Shown here: positions 35,490 through 45,507 of the stretch, piece by piece
How the letters are laid out: every line of letters begins with the position of its first letter
How positions within the stretch are numbered: the stretch's first letter is position 1
DNA from: Maritalea mobilis
Lineage (GTDB): Bacteria > Pseudomonadota > Alphaproteobacteria > Rhizobiales > Devosiaceae
Assembly (NCBI RefSeq): GCF_004363175.1
Contig: NZ_SNYR01000002.1
Coordinates: 248,001 to 312,000 of the forward strand
Length of the DNA: 64,000 bases
Reading direction: 5' to 3'
Position numbers and translations under genes: made by a program
Notes under the pieces: model-generated
What the model saw: only the letters and a program-made list of their open reading frames with translations
What the model was told of the DNA's origin: nothing
The model's database searches: none

Positions 35490-37568
35490 ATGAGTGATTT
35501 AACGCCCCCCAAAGCCGCCAAGAAGGATCATTTGACCACTCACCACGGGATTGAGCGGAACGACCCTTATCATTGGCTGCGCGATGATAATTGGCAGCAG
35601 GTCATGCGTGATCCTGAAGTGTTGGACAAGGATATTCGCGCCTATCTTGAAGCTGAGAATGCATTTTTCGAAGCGCATATGGATGATAGCGCTGCGCTGC
35701 GTGAAGAGATTTACGCAGAAATCCGCGGCCGCATCAAAGAAGATGATAGCTCGGTGCCATTTAAAGATGGCGACTTTGCCTATTTCACCCGCACGCTTGA
35801 AGGGCAGCAATATCCGCAGATTTGTCGATCAGATCGCGATGGCGGCAATGAGCATGTGTTGATCGATATGAATAAGGAAGCTGGCGAAGGCTATTTCCGC
35901 TCCGGCGGCACAAGCCATTCGCCAGACCACAAATTGCTTGCTTGGTCCGCCGACCGCAAAGGCTCTGAATATTTCACCATTTTTGTGCGCGACTTGAACA
36001 CAGGCGAAGAGCTTGAAGACAAAATTGAGAGCACCACGGGCGGCGTGACGTGGGCTGCGGATTCCAAGAGCTTCTTCTATACCGTTCAGGACGAAAATCA
36101 CCGTCCCCACAAGGTGTTTCACCATTATTTGGGTGAAGACCCCGCCAATGACAAAATGATTTATGAGGAACCGGATTCCGGTTTCTTTCTTGGCGTCGGC
36201 AAAACCAATTCAGGCAATTATATTCTGATCGATAGCCACGACCATGAAACCAGCGAGGTGCGTTTTATTGATGCACATAAGTTGGATGCCCCTACCCTGA
36301 TTGCCGAGCGCAAAAATGGGCATGAATATCATGTAGATGATGCCAATGGGCTGTTCTACATCCACACCAATACGGATGGTGCAGAGGATTATAAATTGGT
36401 GACCGCTCCGGTTGCTGAGCCGGGCATGGAAAATTGGCAAGATTTGGTGCCCCATCGGCCCGGTGTGTTGTTGAAAGGCTATTTCCTCAAATCACGCTAT
36501 TTGATCCGCAAGGAAGAGTTTGAGGGCTTGCCGCGTGTTATCGTGCGCGAGTTAGACAGCGGCACAGAGGAAGAAATCAGCTTTAAAGAAGAAGCCTATA
36601 CGCTTTCCGTTGCAGGCGGTTATGAGTTTGATAATGACGAAATTCGTTATTATTACTCATCTCCCACCACGCCACCACAAGTGTTTGATTATAAAATCGA
36701 AACCAAAGAGCGGACCTTGCGTAAAACGCAGGAGATCCCTTCTGGTCACAACCCTGCCGATTATGTAACCCGTCGCTTGTTTGCCACGGCGCCTGATGGC
36801 GCCCAGGTGCCCGTGACGATTTTGCACCGCGCCGATTTCAAGCCCGATGGCAGCGCACCCTTAATGCTTTATGGCTATGGCTCTTATGGCATGTCTATGG
36901 GTGCAGGCTTTTCCATCACCACCCTCTCTCTTGTAGATCGCGGCATGGTATATGCCATTGCCCATATTCGCGGCGGCATGGAGAAAGGGTACAACTGGTA
37001 CAAAGCAGGCAAAAAGCACAATAAAAAGAACACCTTTAGCGACTTTATCGCAGCCGGCGAAATGTTGGTTGAGCAAGGCTACACTTCTAAGGGCAATATC
37101 GCCGCGATGGGCGGTTCGGCTGGCGGCATGTTGATGGGTGCTGTGGCCAACCAAGCGCCGGAACTGTTCGGTTCGATCATCGCGCTGGTGCCGTTTGTGG
37201 ATGTGCTGAACACGATGTTGGACGACACCCTTCCCCTCACCCCGCCAGAATGGCCGGAATGGGGCAACCCCATCACCTCAAAAGAGGATTATGATTACAT
37301 CGCCAGCTATTCGCCTTACGACAATGTTGAGGCGAAGGATTATCCGGCGATGTTTGTGATGGCCGGTTTGACGGATCCCCGCGTGACATATTGGGAGCCT
37401 GCCAAGTGGGTTGCCAAATTGCGTGATTTGAAAACAGATGCGAATCCGCTGATTTTCAAAACCCATATGGGGGCTGGTCATGCGGGCATGTCGGGTCGAT
37501 TTGAGAAGATTAAAGAGACCGCACTTGCCTATGCATTTGCCCTTAGAACCACGAAGCGCTTAAAATAA
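35490..37568 (+). CDS. ptrB: Oligopeptidase B (prolyl oligopeptidase family, S9A)
   Basis: The 692-residue cytosolic serine peptidase cleaves small peptides after basic residues. The N-terminal beta-propeller (about residues 70-400) opens with THHGIERNDPYHWLRDDNW. The C-terminal hydrolase has the nucleophile Ser in MGGSAGGMLMG, the Asp in AGLTDPRVTYWEP and the His in GAGHAG. The ATG at 35490 gives the family-like N-terminus; an in-frame ATG at 35478 overlaps msrB and adds four residues. Intact. Confidence 0.93.
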   Translation: MSDLTPPKAAKKDHLTTHHGIERNDPYHWLRDDNWQQVMRDPEVLDKDIRAYLEAENAFFEAHMDDSAALREEIYAEIRGRIKEDDSSVPFKDGDFAYFTRTLEGQQYPQICRSDRDGGNEHVLIDMNKEAGEGYFRSGGTSHSPDHKLLAWSADRKGSEYFTIFVRDLNTGEELEDKIESTTGGVTWAADSKSFFYTVQDENHRPHKVFHHYLGEDPANDKMIYEEPDSGFFLGVGKTNSGNYILIDSHDHETSEVRFIDAHKLDAPTLIAERKNGHEYHVDDANGLFYIHTNTDGAEDYKLVTAPVAEPGMENWQDLVPHRPGVLLKGYFLKSRYLIRKEEFEGLPRVIVRELDSGTEEEISFKEEAYTLSVAGGYEFDNDEIRYYYSSPTTPPQVFDYKIETKERTLRKTQEIPSGHNPADYVTRRLFATAPDGAQVPVTILHRADFKPDGSAPLMLYGYGSYGMSMGAGFSITTLSLVDRGMVYAIAHIRGGMEKGYNWYKAGKKHNKKNTFSDFIAAGEMLVEQGYTSKGNIAAMGGSAGGMLMGAVANQAPELFGSIIALVPFVDVLNTMLDDTLPLTPPEWPEWGNPITSKEDYDYIASYSPYDNVEAKDYPAMFVMAGLTDPRVTYWEPAKWVAKLRDLKTDANPLIFKTHMGAGHAGMSGRFEKIKETALAYAFALRTTKRLK

Positions 37569-37664
37569 AGAAAGTTTTTTCTTTCCATAACTCTTGTTGC
37601 GGAACAAAGAACCGATTATAAGTGTTATCACCTTGAGACAAACGAACAAAATTGGAGGCCGATC

Positions 37665-38261
37665 ATGTCTTTTGAATTGCCAGAACTCCCCTATGCATAT
37701 GATGCATTGAACCCATATATGTCAGCTGAAACGCTTGAATATCACCACGATAAGCACCACCAAGCTTATGTGACCAATGGCAACAAATTGCTTGAAGGCT
37801 CCGGCCTTGAAGGCAAGTCATTGGAAGATGTTGTGCGCGAAAGCTTCGGCAAAAATGCTGGCTTGTTCAACAATGCGGCACAGCACTATAACCACATCCA
37901 CTTCTGGAAATGGATGAAGCCAAATGGCGGTGGTTCTATTCCTGGTGATTTGGAAGCTCAAATCAAGTCTGACTTGGGTTCAGTTGATGAGTTCCGTGAG
38001 GCGTTTTTGAACGCTGGTGCAACTCAGTTTGGTTCAGGCTGGGCATGGCTTGTGATGAAAGACGGCAAGTTGGCCGTCACCAAAACACCTAACGGCGAAA
38101 ACCCATTGGTACATGGCGAAACACCATTGTTGGGCTGTGACGTTTGGGAACATTCTTATTACATCGATTACCGCAATGCCCGTCCAAAATATCTCGAAGC
38201 ATTCTTCGACTCATTGGTAAACTGGGAATATGTTGCGGAGCTTTACGAAGCTGCGAAATAA
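37665..38261 (+). CDS. sodB: Superoxide dismutase, Fe type
   Basis: The 198-residue cytosolic enzyme converts superoxide to peroxide and oxygen. Metal ligands lie in LEYHHDKHHQAYV, in HIHFWKWMKP, and in DVWEHSYYIDYRN (Asp and His). The ATQFGSGWAWLV segment points to the iron form. A GGAGG site lies upstream and a terminator follows. A peroxide or superoxide repair theme is shared with msrB upstream. Confidence 0.95.
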   Translation: MSFELPELPYAYDALNPYMSAETLEYHHDKHHQAYVTNGNKLLEGSGLEGKSLEDVVRESFGKNAGLFNNAAQHYNHIHFWKWMKPNGGGSIPGDLEAQIKSDLGSVDEFREAFLNAGATQFGSGWAWLVMKDGKLAVTKTPNGENPLVHGETPLLGCDVWEHSYYIDYRNARPKYLEAFFDSLVNWEYVAELYEAAK

Positions 38262-38288
38262 GCAATCTAACAGATTGTTTTGATGATC

Positions 38289-38323
38289 AACTCGCCAAGC
38301 CCTTGGGTTTGGCGAGTTTTTTT
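38289..38323 (+). terminator. Intrinsic terminator of sodB
   Basis: A perfect 10-bp stem (AACTCGCCAA with TTGGCGAGTT, 38289-38318) closes a 10-nt loop, with seven T residues at 38317-38323. It lies 28 nt after the sodB stop. Confidence 0.93.
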
Positions 38324-38372
38324 GTGCTGTGAAAAAACAAACGAATCTCTAGGCAACGCCCCCTCCTAAGTG

Positions 38373-38387
38373 TTAACCATTCTTTAA
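38373..38387. promoter_or_regulatory. Consensus CtrA box upstream of the receiver-domain gene
   Basis: TTAACCATTCTTTAA is an exact TTAA-N7-TTAA match and also contains TTAACCAT, the preferred CtrA half-site. It ends 16 nt before the TTG start codon, so bound CtrA could overlap the promoter or leader. This is the best CtrA site in the window. Confidence 0.65.
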
Positions 38388-38403
38388 CCATGGGAGAGGT
38401 GAT

Positions 38404-38967
38404 TTGTTTCAAACCAAAGTAGTTGGGATTCTTACGCAAAATTCGGCGCTCAGCTCGATTCTCGCCATGGTGTTGCGCGACATTGCGGGATTGCGGCTGC
38501 GCGAATTTTCCAGCGCTGCGCATTTGCTTCGCTATGCCGATATTGCCCCGCTCGACTTGTTGATCCTTGATTATCAGCTTGCCGACCGCTCAGCGCCGGA
38601 CGTGCTGAACAGCCTGCGTTCTAATCCCAATATTGATATTGATGCGTTGCAGACCATCACCATGATCAAAAATATTGATCGGGAGTTGCAGGCCAGTGTG
38701 GTGAATGCAGGCATTGATGAGATTATCGTCAAACCCATGTCGCCCGCCTATATCAAAGAGCGCGTGAGCGCACGGTTGGGCGCTGATGGGCAGTTTGTGC
38801 GCATCCCCACTTCTGCCGCCTCTAGCCGAGACTGGCGCGAAGAAACAAACCAAAATGAAAATTTACGGCGCCCGCTCAACAATGATGTGGCCAGCCAGCA
38901 TGATAATGTGATCGAGTTTGCCGCCTATCGCGCCAAAATGATGGGCCTCGCCGACAAGCCGCACTAA
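38404..38967 (+). CDS. Atypical response regulator receiver-domain protein
   Basis: The 187-residue protein has a receiver domain (about residues 1-120) with the phospho-acceptor D56 in LLILDYQLAD and the switch K110 in IIVKPMSP. The acidic pair that binds Mg2+ near residue 11 is replaced by TQ (GILTQNSAL), so phosphorylation chemistry may be altered. The remainder (about 125-187) is short and has no HTH. The start is TTG at 38404 with GAGG 4 nt upstream. A CtrA box precedes it, suggesting a cell-cycle role. Confidence 0.8.
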   Translation: MFQTKVVGILTQNSALSSILAMVLRDIAGLRLREFSSAAHLLRYADIAPLDLLILDYQLADRSAPDVLNSLRSNPNIDIDALQTITMIKNIDRELQASVVNAGIDEIIVKPMSPAYIKERVSARLGADGQFVRIPTSAASSRDWREETNQNENLRRPLNNDVASQHDNVIEFAAYRAKMMGLADKPH

Positions 38968-38998
38968 GCGACTTTCCCGTTTCCTCAAAATGCAATGA

Positions 38999-39544
38999 TT
39001 AGCGGACTTGCTCTGAGAGCAAATTGGCAACGCGGTCCCAACCTTCTTCTACCGTTTTGGCGAAGATGATTTTTTCCAATGCATCTGGCCGATCGACCGC
39101 GACGATTTCTTCAACAAAGCCGCGCAGCAACAAGAACTCGTCATTTTTGGACAAGCAAACAAGTGGCCGACAAGCTGACGCCAGCCACGTTTCCAAATAG
39201 CGGCCCAGATCTTTCACGCCACATGGCAAAACCCAGAAATGGGAAACCGATTCAGCCACGGGCTTCATGGGTGAGCCATCAATCTCAATGATTTCGCCGC
39301 CTTCAGGCAGCTTCACACTTGGCGTATTTTGCTGGTGATAGATGATCACACGACCGCCCTTGGTCAGCGCGCCAGAGGCAAACGCAGATGCCACTTCACC
39401 TGTGGGCATGCCACAACAAATATCGACGTTTTTTTGAGCAAGAAACTCACCCATATTATGGGCGGTGGTGATTTGTTTTTGGTGTTCTGCCCGTCCGGCC
39501 GGCACCAAAAATCCTGCGGTTTTAATTGGCTTCTTGCCCTTCAT
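38999..39544 (-). CDS. Hypothetical Rossmann-like protein (SLOG-like, tentative)
   Basis: The 181-residue protein has alternating helix/strand composition: GFLVPAGRAEHQKQITTAHN and VDICCGMPTGEVASAFASG then GRVIIYHQ, which looks like a nucleotide-binding Rossmann fold of the LOG/DprA-like superfamily, but the GGxxGxM catalytic motif is absent. It starts 1 nt after the stop of the HerA-like ATPase, so the two form an operon. Function unknown. Confidence 0.55.
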   Translation of the reverse strand: MKGKKPIKTAGFLVPAGRAEHQKQITTAHNMGEFLAQKNVDICCGMPTGEVASAFASGALTKGGRVIIYHQQNTPSVKLPEGGEIIEIDGSPMKPVAESVSHFWVLPCGVKDLGRYLETWLASACRPLVCLSKNDEFLLLRGFVEEIVAVDRPDALEKIIFAKTVEEGWDRVANLLSEQVR

Positions 39545-39545
39545 T

Positions 39546-41078
39546 CTACCGTCCCCGCTTCAGTGAACCCAAGATACCACGAACAAGTTGGTTTCCCAAC
39601 TGTCGCGCCACTGTGCGGGCAAAAGTTTTCACCGCAGCCTCAGTAGGCGTTTGCCGGGTTGAACGGCGGGTTTTACGTTGAGTTTTTGGCCGGTCATCGC
39701 GGTACTTATCGCGATAGCCAGTGCGGGTTTCCCACAGATCGCCAAAATCGTCCTGCTTTTCCCGCTCAAGTTGTAATTCTTCTTCACGCAATTTGGCTTC
39801 GGCTCGGCGCTGCAGTTCTTCATATGCTGAATCGCGATCCAGCGTTTCTGTGTAAAGCGAGGCAACAGGGCTTTGCTTGATGATTGCGGCACGTTCTTCC
39901 GGCAAAATTGGCCCCAAGCGCGATGATGGCGGACGCATCATAGTGCGGCCAACAATTGAGGGCACACCTTTTTTCTCCAGCGTTGAGACTAGGGCTTCGC
40001 CCACGCCCAATTGGGTGATCACATCTGCTGTGTTGAAATCCGGGTTCGGACGGAATGTATCTGCCGCCGTTTTGACCGCGCGTTGTTCTCGCGGGGTATA
40101 GGCCCGCAGTGCATGTTGCACGCGGTTGCCCAATTGCGCCAGCACCGGGTCAGGAATGTCCAAAGGATTTTGCGTGACGAAATAAACGCCCACCCCTTTT
40201 GAGCGCACCAGCTTGACCACCTGCTCCACCTTGTCCATCAAGGCGTCTGGCGCGTCATCAAACAGCAAATGCGCTTCATCAAAAAAGAACACCAAATGCG
40301 GTTTATCCGGGTTGCCCACCTCGGGCAGCTCTTCAAACAATTCGGACAGCAGCCACAGCAGGAATGTCGCGTAAAGACGCGGCGATTGCATCAGCTCATC
40401 TGCAGCCAAAACGCTCACAATGCCGCGTCCATCTTTGTCTGTGCGCATCAGGTCGCGAATATCCAGCGCCCGTTCGCCAAAGAAATGCTCTGCCCCTTGC
40501 TGTTCCAACACCAACAAAGACCGTTGAATGGCTCCGATGGATGAGCGAGAAACTCGGCCATATCGCCGTGAGATCACATCGTCATTCTCATCAATGTCGG
40601 CCAAGATCGCCCGTAGATCTTTCAGATCGAGCAGCAAAAGCCCTTCATCATCTGCGTAAGCAAATGCGATGTTGAGCACACCTTCCTGTACCTCGGTCAG
40701 GTCCAGCAAGCGTGCCAGCAATAGCGGCCCCATATCAGAAATGGTTGCGCGAATTGGATGGCCCTGGCGGCCAAACAAATCCCAGAAAATGGTCGGAAAG
40801 GCTTCATAGACGTAATCATCAAAACCGATATTTTGGGCGCGTTCTTCCAGAAAATCTTTGCTTTCGCCGCTCACCGCGATGCCGGAAAGATCGCCTTTCA
40901 CGTCCGCACAGAACACGGGCACACCTGCGCGTGAGAACCCTTCGGCCATGATTTGGAGGCTAACGGTTTTGCCAGTGCCGGTTGCGCCGGTGATCAGGCC
41001 GTGGCGGTTGGCCAGTTTAAGATCAAGATATTCAGCTTGGGTGCTGGTGCCAAGATAGACCTTGCCGTCAACAAACAT
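39546..41078 (-). CDS. HerA-like ATPase (DUF853)
   Basis: From ATG at 41078 the protein has 510 residues and the standard opening [19 protein letters not shown]. Walker A is GATGTGKT (about residues 29-36), Walker B is [15 protein letters not shown] (about 265-280), and [20 protein letters not shown] is the conserved C-terminal arginine region. It ends in a basic tail with a coiled coil. A GGAAGG site lies about 9 nt before this ATG; a longer frame to 41282 extends into the non-coding gap. Cytosolic DNA translocase-like NTPase; role unknown. Confidence 0.93.
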   Translation of the reverse strand: MFVDGKVYLGTSTQAEYLDLKLANRHGLITGATGTGKTVSLQIMAEGFSRAGVPVFCADVKGDLSGIAVSGESKDFLEERAQNIGFDDYVYEAFPTIFWDLFGRQGHPIRATISDMGPLLLARLLDLTEVQEGVLNIAFAYADDEGLLLLDLKDLRAILADIDENDDVISRRYGRVSRSSIGAIQRSLLVLEQQGAEHFFGERALDIRDLMRTDKDGRGIVSVLAADELMQSPRLYATFLLWLLSELFEELPEVGNPDKPHLVFFFDEAHLLFDDAPDALMDKVEQVVKLVRSKGVGVYFVTQNPLDIPDPVLAQLGNRVQHALRAYTPREQRAVKTAADTFRPNPDFNTADVITQLGVGEALVSTLEKKGVPSIVGRTMMRPPSSRLGPILPEERAAIIKQSPVASLYTETLDRDSAYEELQRRAEAKLREEELQLEREKQDDFGDLWETRTGYRDKYRDDRPKTQRKTRRSTRQTPTEAAVKTFARTVARQLGNQLVRGILGSLKRGR

Positions 41079-41257
41079 CCAATATGCCCTTCCAAAAATT
41101 TGAGTATCCATATAAGCCGCGCAACACTGAAATCTCAATAGGACCATTGATTTTTTTGACAAATATGCCCAACCGATGGGCCTTTCGTCGGGCCTGACTT
41201 GAAATTGTGGCAGGCTTGCCCCATTTGTCGTGCAGATGAATTTTTGGGGGCTGGGAC

Positions 41258-41584
41258 ATGCTAACAACCACAACCGACACATTAGACGGCTTTGAGATCA
41301 CCGAATATATGGGCATCGTGATGGGCGAAACCATTCTTGGTGCCAATTTCATTCGCGATTTGATGGCCACCGTCACCGACTATATTGGCGGCCGCTCCGG
41401 CGCTTATGAGGAAACGCTCAGCAAGTCGCGCAAAGCCGCTCTGGAAGAAATGTGTGATCGCGCACGCGCCATCGGCGCAGATGCGGTGATCGGTGTGGAT
41501 TTGGATTACGAAACGGTCGGTTCACGCGGTGCGATGTTGATGGTCACCTGCTCTGGCACCGCAGTGAAGTTGCGCAAAACCTAG
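41258..41584 (+). CDS. YbjQ/UPF0145 family protein
   Basis: The 108-residue protein matches the YbjQ (DUF74) family: [42 protein letters not shown] and [13 protein letters not shown]. The family forms pentamers and has been called heavy-metal-binding, but the function is not established. Divergent from the HerA-like gene. Confidence 0.93.
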   Translation: MLTTTTDTLDGFEITEYMGIVMGETILGANFIRDLMATVTDYIGGRSGAYEETLSKSRKAALEEMCDRARAIGADAVIGVDLDYETVGSRGAMLMVTCSGTAVKLRKT

Positions 41585-41692
41585 GGCACACGCCTAGAAT
41601 TATCTCGGCATAAGTTAACCAGTAACCCAGTGCATGGCTTGCATTTCCCGGCAAGATCGCGCTCAATAGGCGTATTGATCGGGGAGGAATGC

Positions 41693-43036
41693 ATGTTGAA
41701 CCGGCGTCGCTTTTTGCTTTCAAGTGGTGCATCTATTTTGGGCGGAGCCAGTTTGGCTGGTCTGCCAGCAACTGCATTTGCGCAAAGCCCAGTCAGCGGC
41801 GCTCTTTTGGATGGCCGTAATTTCGGCCTCACGCCCGGAGCGCCTTATGATCAGGCCGAGGCACTGAACACGGCAGTGAATGCCGCTAATAGTGCCAAGC
41901 AAAAACTGTTTTTGCCTGCTGGCAGCTATCAGATTTCCAACGTCGCCCTTCCCTCTGGCACCCAAATTATTGGCGCGGGCAGCGCGACAAAATTGGTGCA
42001 GATGACCGACAAGCCGGTCTTTTCACTGATCGGAGCGCAAAATATTGCACTTGAGCAGTTTGATGTGGTCGGGGCGCAAGATTTGGCGGCAGACGCCATT
42101 CTTTACATGCAGTCCGTGCGCAATGTGAACATTGAAGAATGTGGCTTCTTTGCCAGCGCTAAGCATGGCGTTTGGGGCTATGACGCGCAGGTGCAGATCA
42201 ACAGCAACCGCTTCGAGCAGATGGGCAGTGCCGCGATTTTCCTCAATAATGGCGTGCAGTCGCAAGTGCGCGGAAACATCATCAAAGGCTGTGGCAATAA
42301 TGGCATTTTGATCTGGCGCGATGAGCCGGGTTTTGATGGGACAATTGTTGCCAACAACCAAATTCAAAATATTGAATGGCGCAGCGGCGGCAATGGGCAA
42401 AATGGCAATGGCATCAATGTATTTCGCGCCCAGAATGTGATTGTGGCCAACAATGTGATCAGCGATTGCGGCTTCACCGCTGTGCGCGCCAATGGCACCC
42501 GCAACACCCAAATTCTTGGCAATAACTGCCAGCGGTTGGGCGAAGTCGCCATTTTTTCCGAATTTGGGTTTTCCGGCTCACTGATCAGCAATAATCTGAT
42601 TGATGAGGCTGCCACTGGCATTTCAATCACCAACTATAATGATGGTGGCTACCTAGCCGTATGTTCCAACAATATTGTGCGCAATATTTGGGAAAAGAGC
42701 CCGAACAATCCAGACACGATCCCGCTCGGCATCGCTGCGGAGGCAGATTGCAACATCACTGGCAATGTGGTGGAAAATGTGCCCGGCGCTGGTCTGTTGC
42801 TCGGCTGGGGGCCTTATCATCGGAATTTGCTGGCCAACGGCAATTTGGTGCGCAAATGCAAATATGGTGTTGCCGCTTCTGCCGTTGAAGGTGACGGGCC
42901 GATCAACATTACGGGCAATTCATTGTTTGAGTGCGAGCAACCGCTTGTGGGCGGCAAGTGGCAAGATATTGCCTTTGATGATCTGACGCAGCGCGCGCCA
43001 GACCATATTTATGTGTCCAACAATGTCGTTGGCTAA
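41693..43036 (+). CDS. Tat-secreted parallel beta-helix protein (TIGR03808)
   Basis: The 447-residue protein carries a twin-arginine signal (NRRRFLLSSG, then a hydrophobic stretch to AFA|Q near residue 30) and a right-handed parallel beta-helix with many Asn-rich repeats such as VIVANNVISDCG and NTQILGNNCQRLG. It fits TIGR03808, a rhizobial periplasmic family related to pectate lyases and hydrolases, but a substrate is not known. The ATG at 41693 has a perfect GGGGAGGAA site and restores the signal; the longer frame does not. Confidence 0.92.
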   Translation: MLNRRRFLLSSGASILGGASLAGLPATAFAQSPVSGALLDGRNFGLTPGAPYDQAEALNTAVNAANSAKQKLFLPAGSYQISNVALPSGTQIIGAGSATKLVQMTDKPVFSLIGAQNIALEQFDVVGAQDLAADAILYMQSVRNVNIEECGFFASAKHGVWGYDAQVQINSNRFEQMGSAAIFLNNGVQSQVRGNIIKGCGNNGILIWRDEPGFDGTIVANNQIQNIEWRSGGNGQNGNGINVFRAQNVIVANNVISDCGFTAVRANGTRNTQILGNNCQRLGEVAIFSEFGFSGSLISNNLIDEAATGISITNYNDGGYLAVCSNNIVRNIWEKSPNNPDTIPLGIAAEADCNITGNVVENVPGAGLLLGWGPYHRNLLANGNLVRKCKYGVAASAVEGDGPINITGNSLFECEQPLVGGKWQDIAFDDLTQRAPDHIYVSNNVVG

Positions 43037-43048
43037 ACGCACAACTTC

Positions 43049-44074
43049 TTAGAAGAACGAGGCGAATTCACCGCTTAGATGTGCTGTGCCCACTTCAAAG
43101 CCACGCCAGTTTTTCGTGGTTTTGTGTGACCATTGTGCCAGCAATTTCTTTTGCTCTTCCGATGCATCGGCCAAACGTGCCACCAAGCCTGCAACAATCG
43201 CTTCAGCAGCAGGCACAGAGCCGTCATCCACTTTGAGGGCAAAGCCAAGGTGGCTGCCGCGTAGTGCGCCACAGAACACGCCATCTGCGCCCACCTTCAT
43301 CATCAACTGGCCTTTAAACGCATCCATCGCATTTGTGTCGATACGATCCGTGCCTGCCACCAACATGGCATTTTGCGCACACGCGTCGAAAAGGCGCTGG
43401 CCAGCTGTTTTATAAAGGTCCGGCAAATCTGAGTTCGGATCGCTTAGCTTCGCGAACCCAACGGCAAAACCCCGCAGTGGTGACGCCCAGGTGGGGATAG
43501 AACAGCCATCGCGGCCACATCGGTCTGTGCTCATTGTATCGCCCACAGCGCGCTCTACGCAGGCACGTACAAGCTTTTGAACCGCATGATCCTGCTCGAT
43601 ATAGCCTTTGGGATCAACGCCTAGCGCTTTGGCCACAGCCAACATGCCTGTGTGCTTGCCAGAGCAGTTATTGTGCAATGCACTCGGCTCTTCACCTTTT
43701 TCGCGCAAAGCTTTGCGTGCCGCCGCATCTGAGGGCACATGGGCACCACATTCCAAGTCGTCAGCACTCATGCCGACTTTGTCGAGAAAGCGCAAAACAC
43801 CTTCCACATGAATGGGCTCGCCCTTGTGCGAGGCACAGGCTAGCGCCAAGTCACGGTCATCTAGATCAAATTTTTCCGCTGCGCCGCTTTCAAACAGAGC
43901 CAGCGCTTGCAGTGATTTAATTGCTGAGCGTGGAAAAATGGGGTGGTCAATATCGCCAGCGCTGGCCACGATTCGTCCGCTCGAATCGGCAATGCAAAAT
44001 GCGGCACGGTGACGGTTCTCCACCCAATTGCCGCGCGTGAATTCAACAAGTACTGGATTAGCCGTTTGCTGCAT
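43049..44074 (-). CDS. L-asparaginase, Rhizobium etli type (class 3)
   Basis: The 341-residue enzyme hydrolyses asparagine to aspartate and ammonia. It belongs to the R. etli type unrelated to E. coli asparaginases. Matching active-site positions are S50 and K53 (RSAIKSLQ), S82 (ASHKGE), and the zinc ligands C137, K140 (NNCSGKH) and C191 (DGCSIPT). The ATG has GGGGA upstream. Cytoplasmic, no signal. The active-site residues named are all present. Confidence 0.92.
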   Translation of the reverse strand: MQQTANPVLVEFTRGNWVENRHRAAFCIADSSGRIVASAGDIDHPIFPRSAIKSLQALALFESGAAEKFDLDDRDLALACASHKGEPIHVEGVLRFLDKVGMSADDLECGAHVPSDAAARKALREKGEEPSALHNNCSGKHTGMLAVAKALGVDPKGYIEQDHAVQKLVRACVERAVGDTMSTDRCGRDGCSIPTWASPLRGFAVGFAKLSDPNSDLPDLYKTAGQRLFDACAQNAMLVAGTDRIDTNAMDAFKGQLMMKVGADGVFCGALRGSHLGFALKVDDGSVPAAEAIVAGLVARLADASEEQKKLLAQWSHKTTKNWRGFEVGTAHLSGEFASFF

Positions 44075-44193
44075 ATTTGATCCCCTATTGTTGCGGCAAC
44101 GCCGCTTTTTAGGCGATCAATAACACATGCGTTCAAACGCACCAATGCGCCATTTCGCTAATAGGATAAATGTGCGGGAAATTAGGAATATTA

Positions 44194-44268
<75 letters not shown>

Positions 44269-44571
44269 GCATGTTCGTCAAAAATATGACTGAACGGTGA
44301 CGGTCTATACGCGTTTTATTTTCGATGTGCAACCTTTGAAAACCACCTTTTTCAAACTTTTTGCACAAACTTGTATTTAGCGTCCCATTCGCTTCGCCAA
44401 AGAGTGGAAATTTGACCTATCAACTCTGTCTGCCTGCTTCATTTTTGCCAAATCTCAATCAGGTCTACACAGTTCACACACAATTTGATTAAAATGCATA
44501 TTGTTGCGGTGCTTGCGTTTTGCCCCTACATTTCGGGCTTTCTCAGCACACCCATTAGCCCCAAGGCGATT
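44269..44571. other. 303-nt gap between tRNA-Gln and MBL hydrolase gene
   Basis: The gap should hold the divergent promoters of the tRNA and the hydrolase gene. The hydrolase frame is open back to 44485 but that part lacks a ribosome site. I see no gene, repeat or clear hairpin of note. Confidence 0.6.
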
Positions 44572-45498
44572 ATGACTTTGCAGCATCAAACAGCGCCGGC
44601 CTATCAAACTGACTTTGCCCCGGAAATTGGCGAAGCGGAATGTGTTGCGCCCTTTGTGGAGCGAATCGTCGCGCCGAATGCATCGCCATATACTTTTACA
44701 GGCACCAACTGCTTTTTGGTGGGGCAGGATGAGCTGGCCATCATCGATCCAGGACCAGACGTGCAAGTGCACATTAATGCCTTGGACCGCGCCATTAATG
44801 GTCGCAAGGTCAGTGCAATTTTGTTGACGCACACCCACCGCGATCATTCGGCGGTGGCGCCCAAGCTTGCCGAAAAATATGGCGTGCCGCTTATGTTTGG
44901 CGGCCCGCACCGCCCTGCCCGCAATTTGCGGGCGTTTGAAATTGATCCTATGAAGCGCTCGGGTCATTACGGCCTTAAGCCTGACCGCACTTTGCGACAG
45001 GGGGACATTCTCTCATTCGGCGCAGTGCAGATCGAAGTGATTGAAACGCCGGGTCATTGCGCCAATCATGTGTGCTTCGCGCTTTCAGACCGCGCCCACA
45101 TTTTAACTGGCGATCATATTATGGGGTGGAACTCCACCCTTATTGCCGATCCTGATGGCGCGCTCGGTCCTTACCTTGATTCGATGGATTTGATTTTGTC
45201 TTGCCCGGGCCAAATCTATTTGCCCGCGCATGGCGATCGGATTGTGCAAGGTAAATCCTATGCCAGAGCGCTGAAAGGCCATCGCTTACAACGCAACAAG
45301 CAAATTCTTGATCTGTTGGCGAAGCATGGCTCACTTACCGCGTGGCAATTGACCGACAAAATGTATCCAGATGTGTCTATGGCTGTTAGAGGCGCCGCCC
45401 TGCTGACCGTGAAAGCGCATTTGCACTATCTTGCAGAACAGGGCGCGTTGAAGAAGCAACGACGCTTGCTGCGTCAGCCGATATTCGTTGCGGCCTAG
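44572..45498 (+). CDS. MBL-fold metallo-hydrolase with winged-helix C-terminus
   Basis: The 308-residue protein has the metal motif THTHRDHS (about residues 87-94), a GHCANHVCF histidine segment, TGDHIMGW and PAHGD, all expected of an active metallo-beta-lactamase fold. The C-terminal 60 residues are winged-helix-like (LLAKHGSLTAWQLTDKMYP), as in LACTB2-like enzymes, which suggests nucleic acid hydrolysis, though this is inferred. Start at ATG 44572 with AAGG about 6 nt upstream. Confidence 0.9.
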   Translation: MTLQHQTAPAYQTDFAPEIGEAECVAPFVERIVAPNASPYTFTGTNCFLVGQDELAIIDPGPDVQVHINALDRAINGRKVSAILLTHTHRDHSAVAPKLAEKYGVPLMFGGPHRPARNLRAFEIDPMKRSGHYGLKPDRTLRQGDILSFGAVQIEVIETPGHCANHVCFALSDRAHILTGDHIMGWNSTLIADPDGALGPYLDSMDLILSCPGQIYLPAHGDRIVQGKSYARALKGHRLQRNKQILDLLAKHGSLTAWQLTDKMYPDVSMAVRGAALLTVKAHLHYLAEQGALKKQRRLLRQPIFVAA

Positions 45499-45507
45499 CA
45501 GAAAGCC

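Noticed and set aside
37569-37590. AT-rich GAAAG-T6-CTTTC hairpin after the oligopeptidase B gene
   Set aside because: The stem is very weak and lacks a clean T-run after the second arm.
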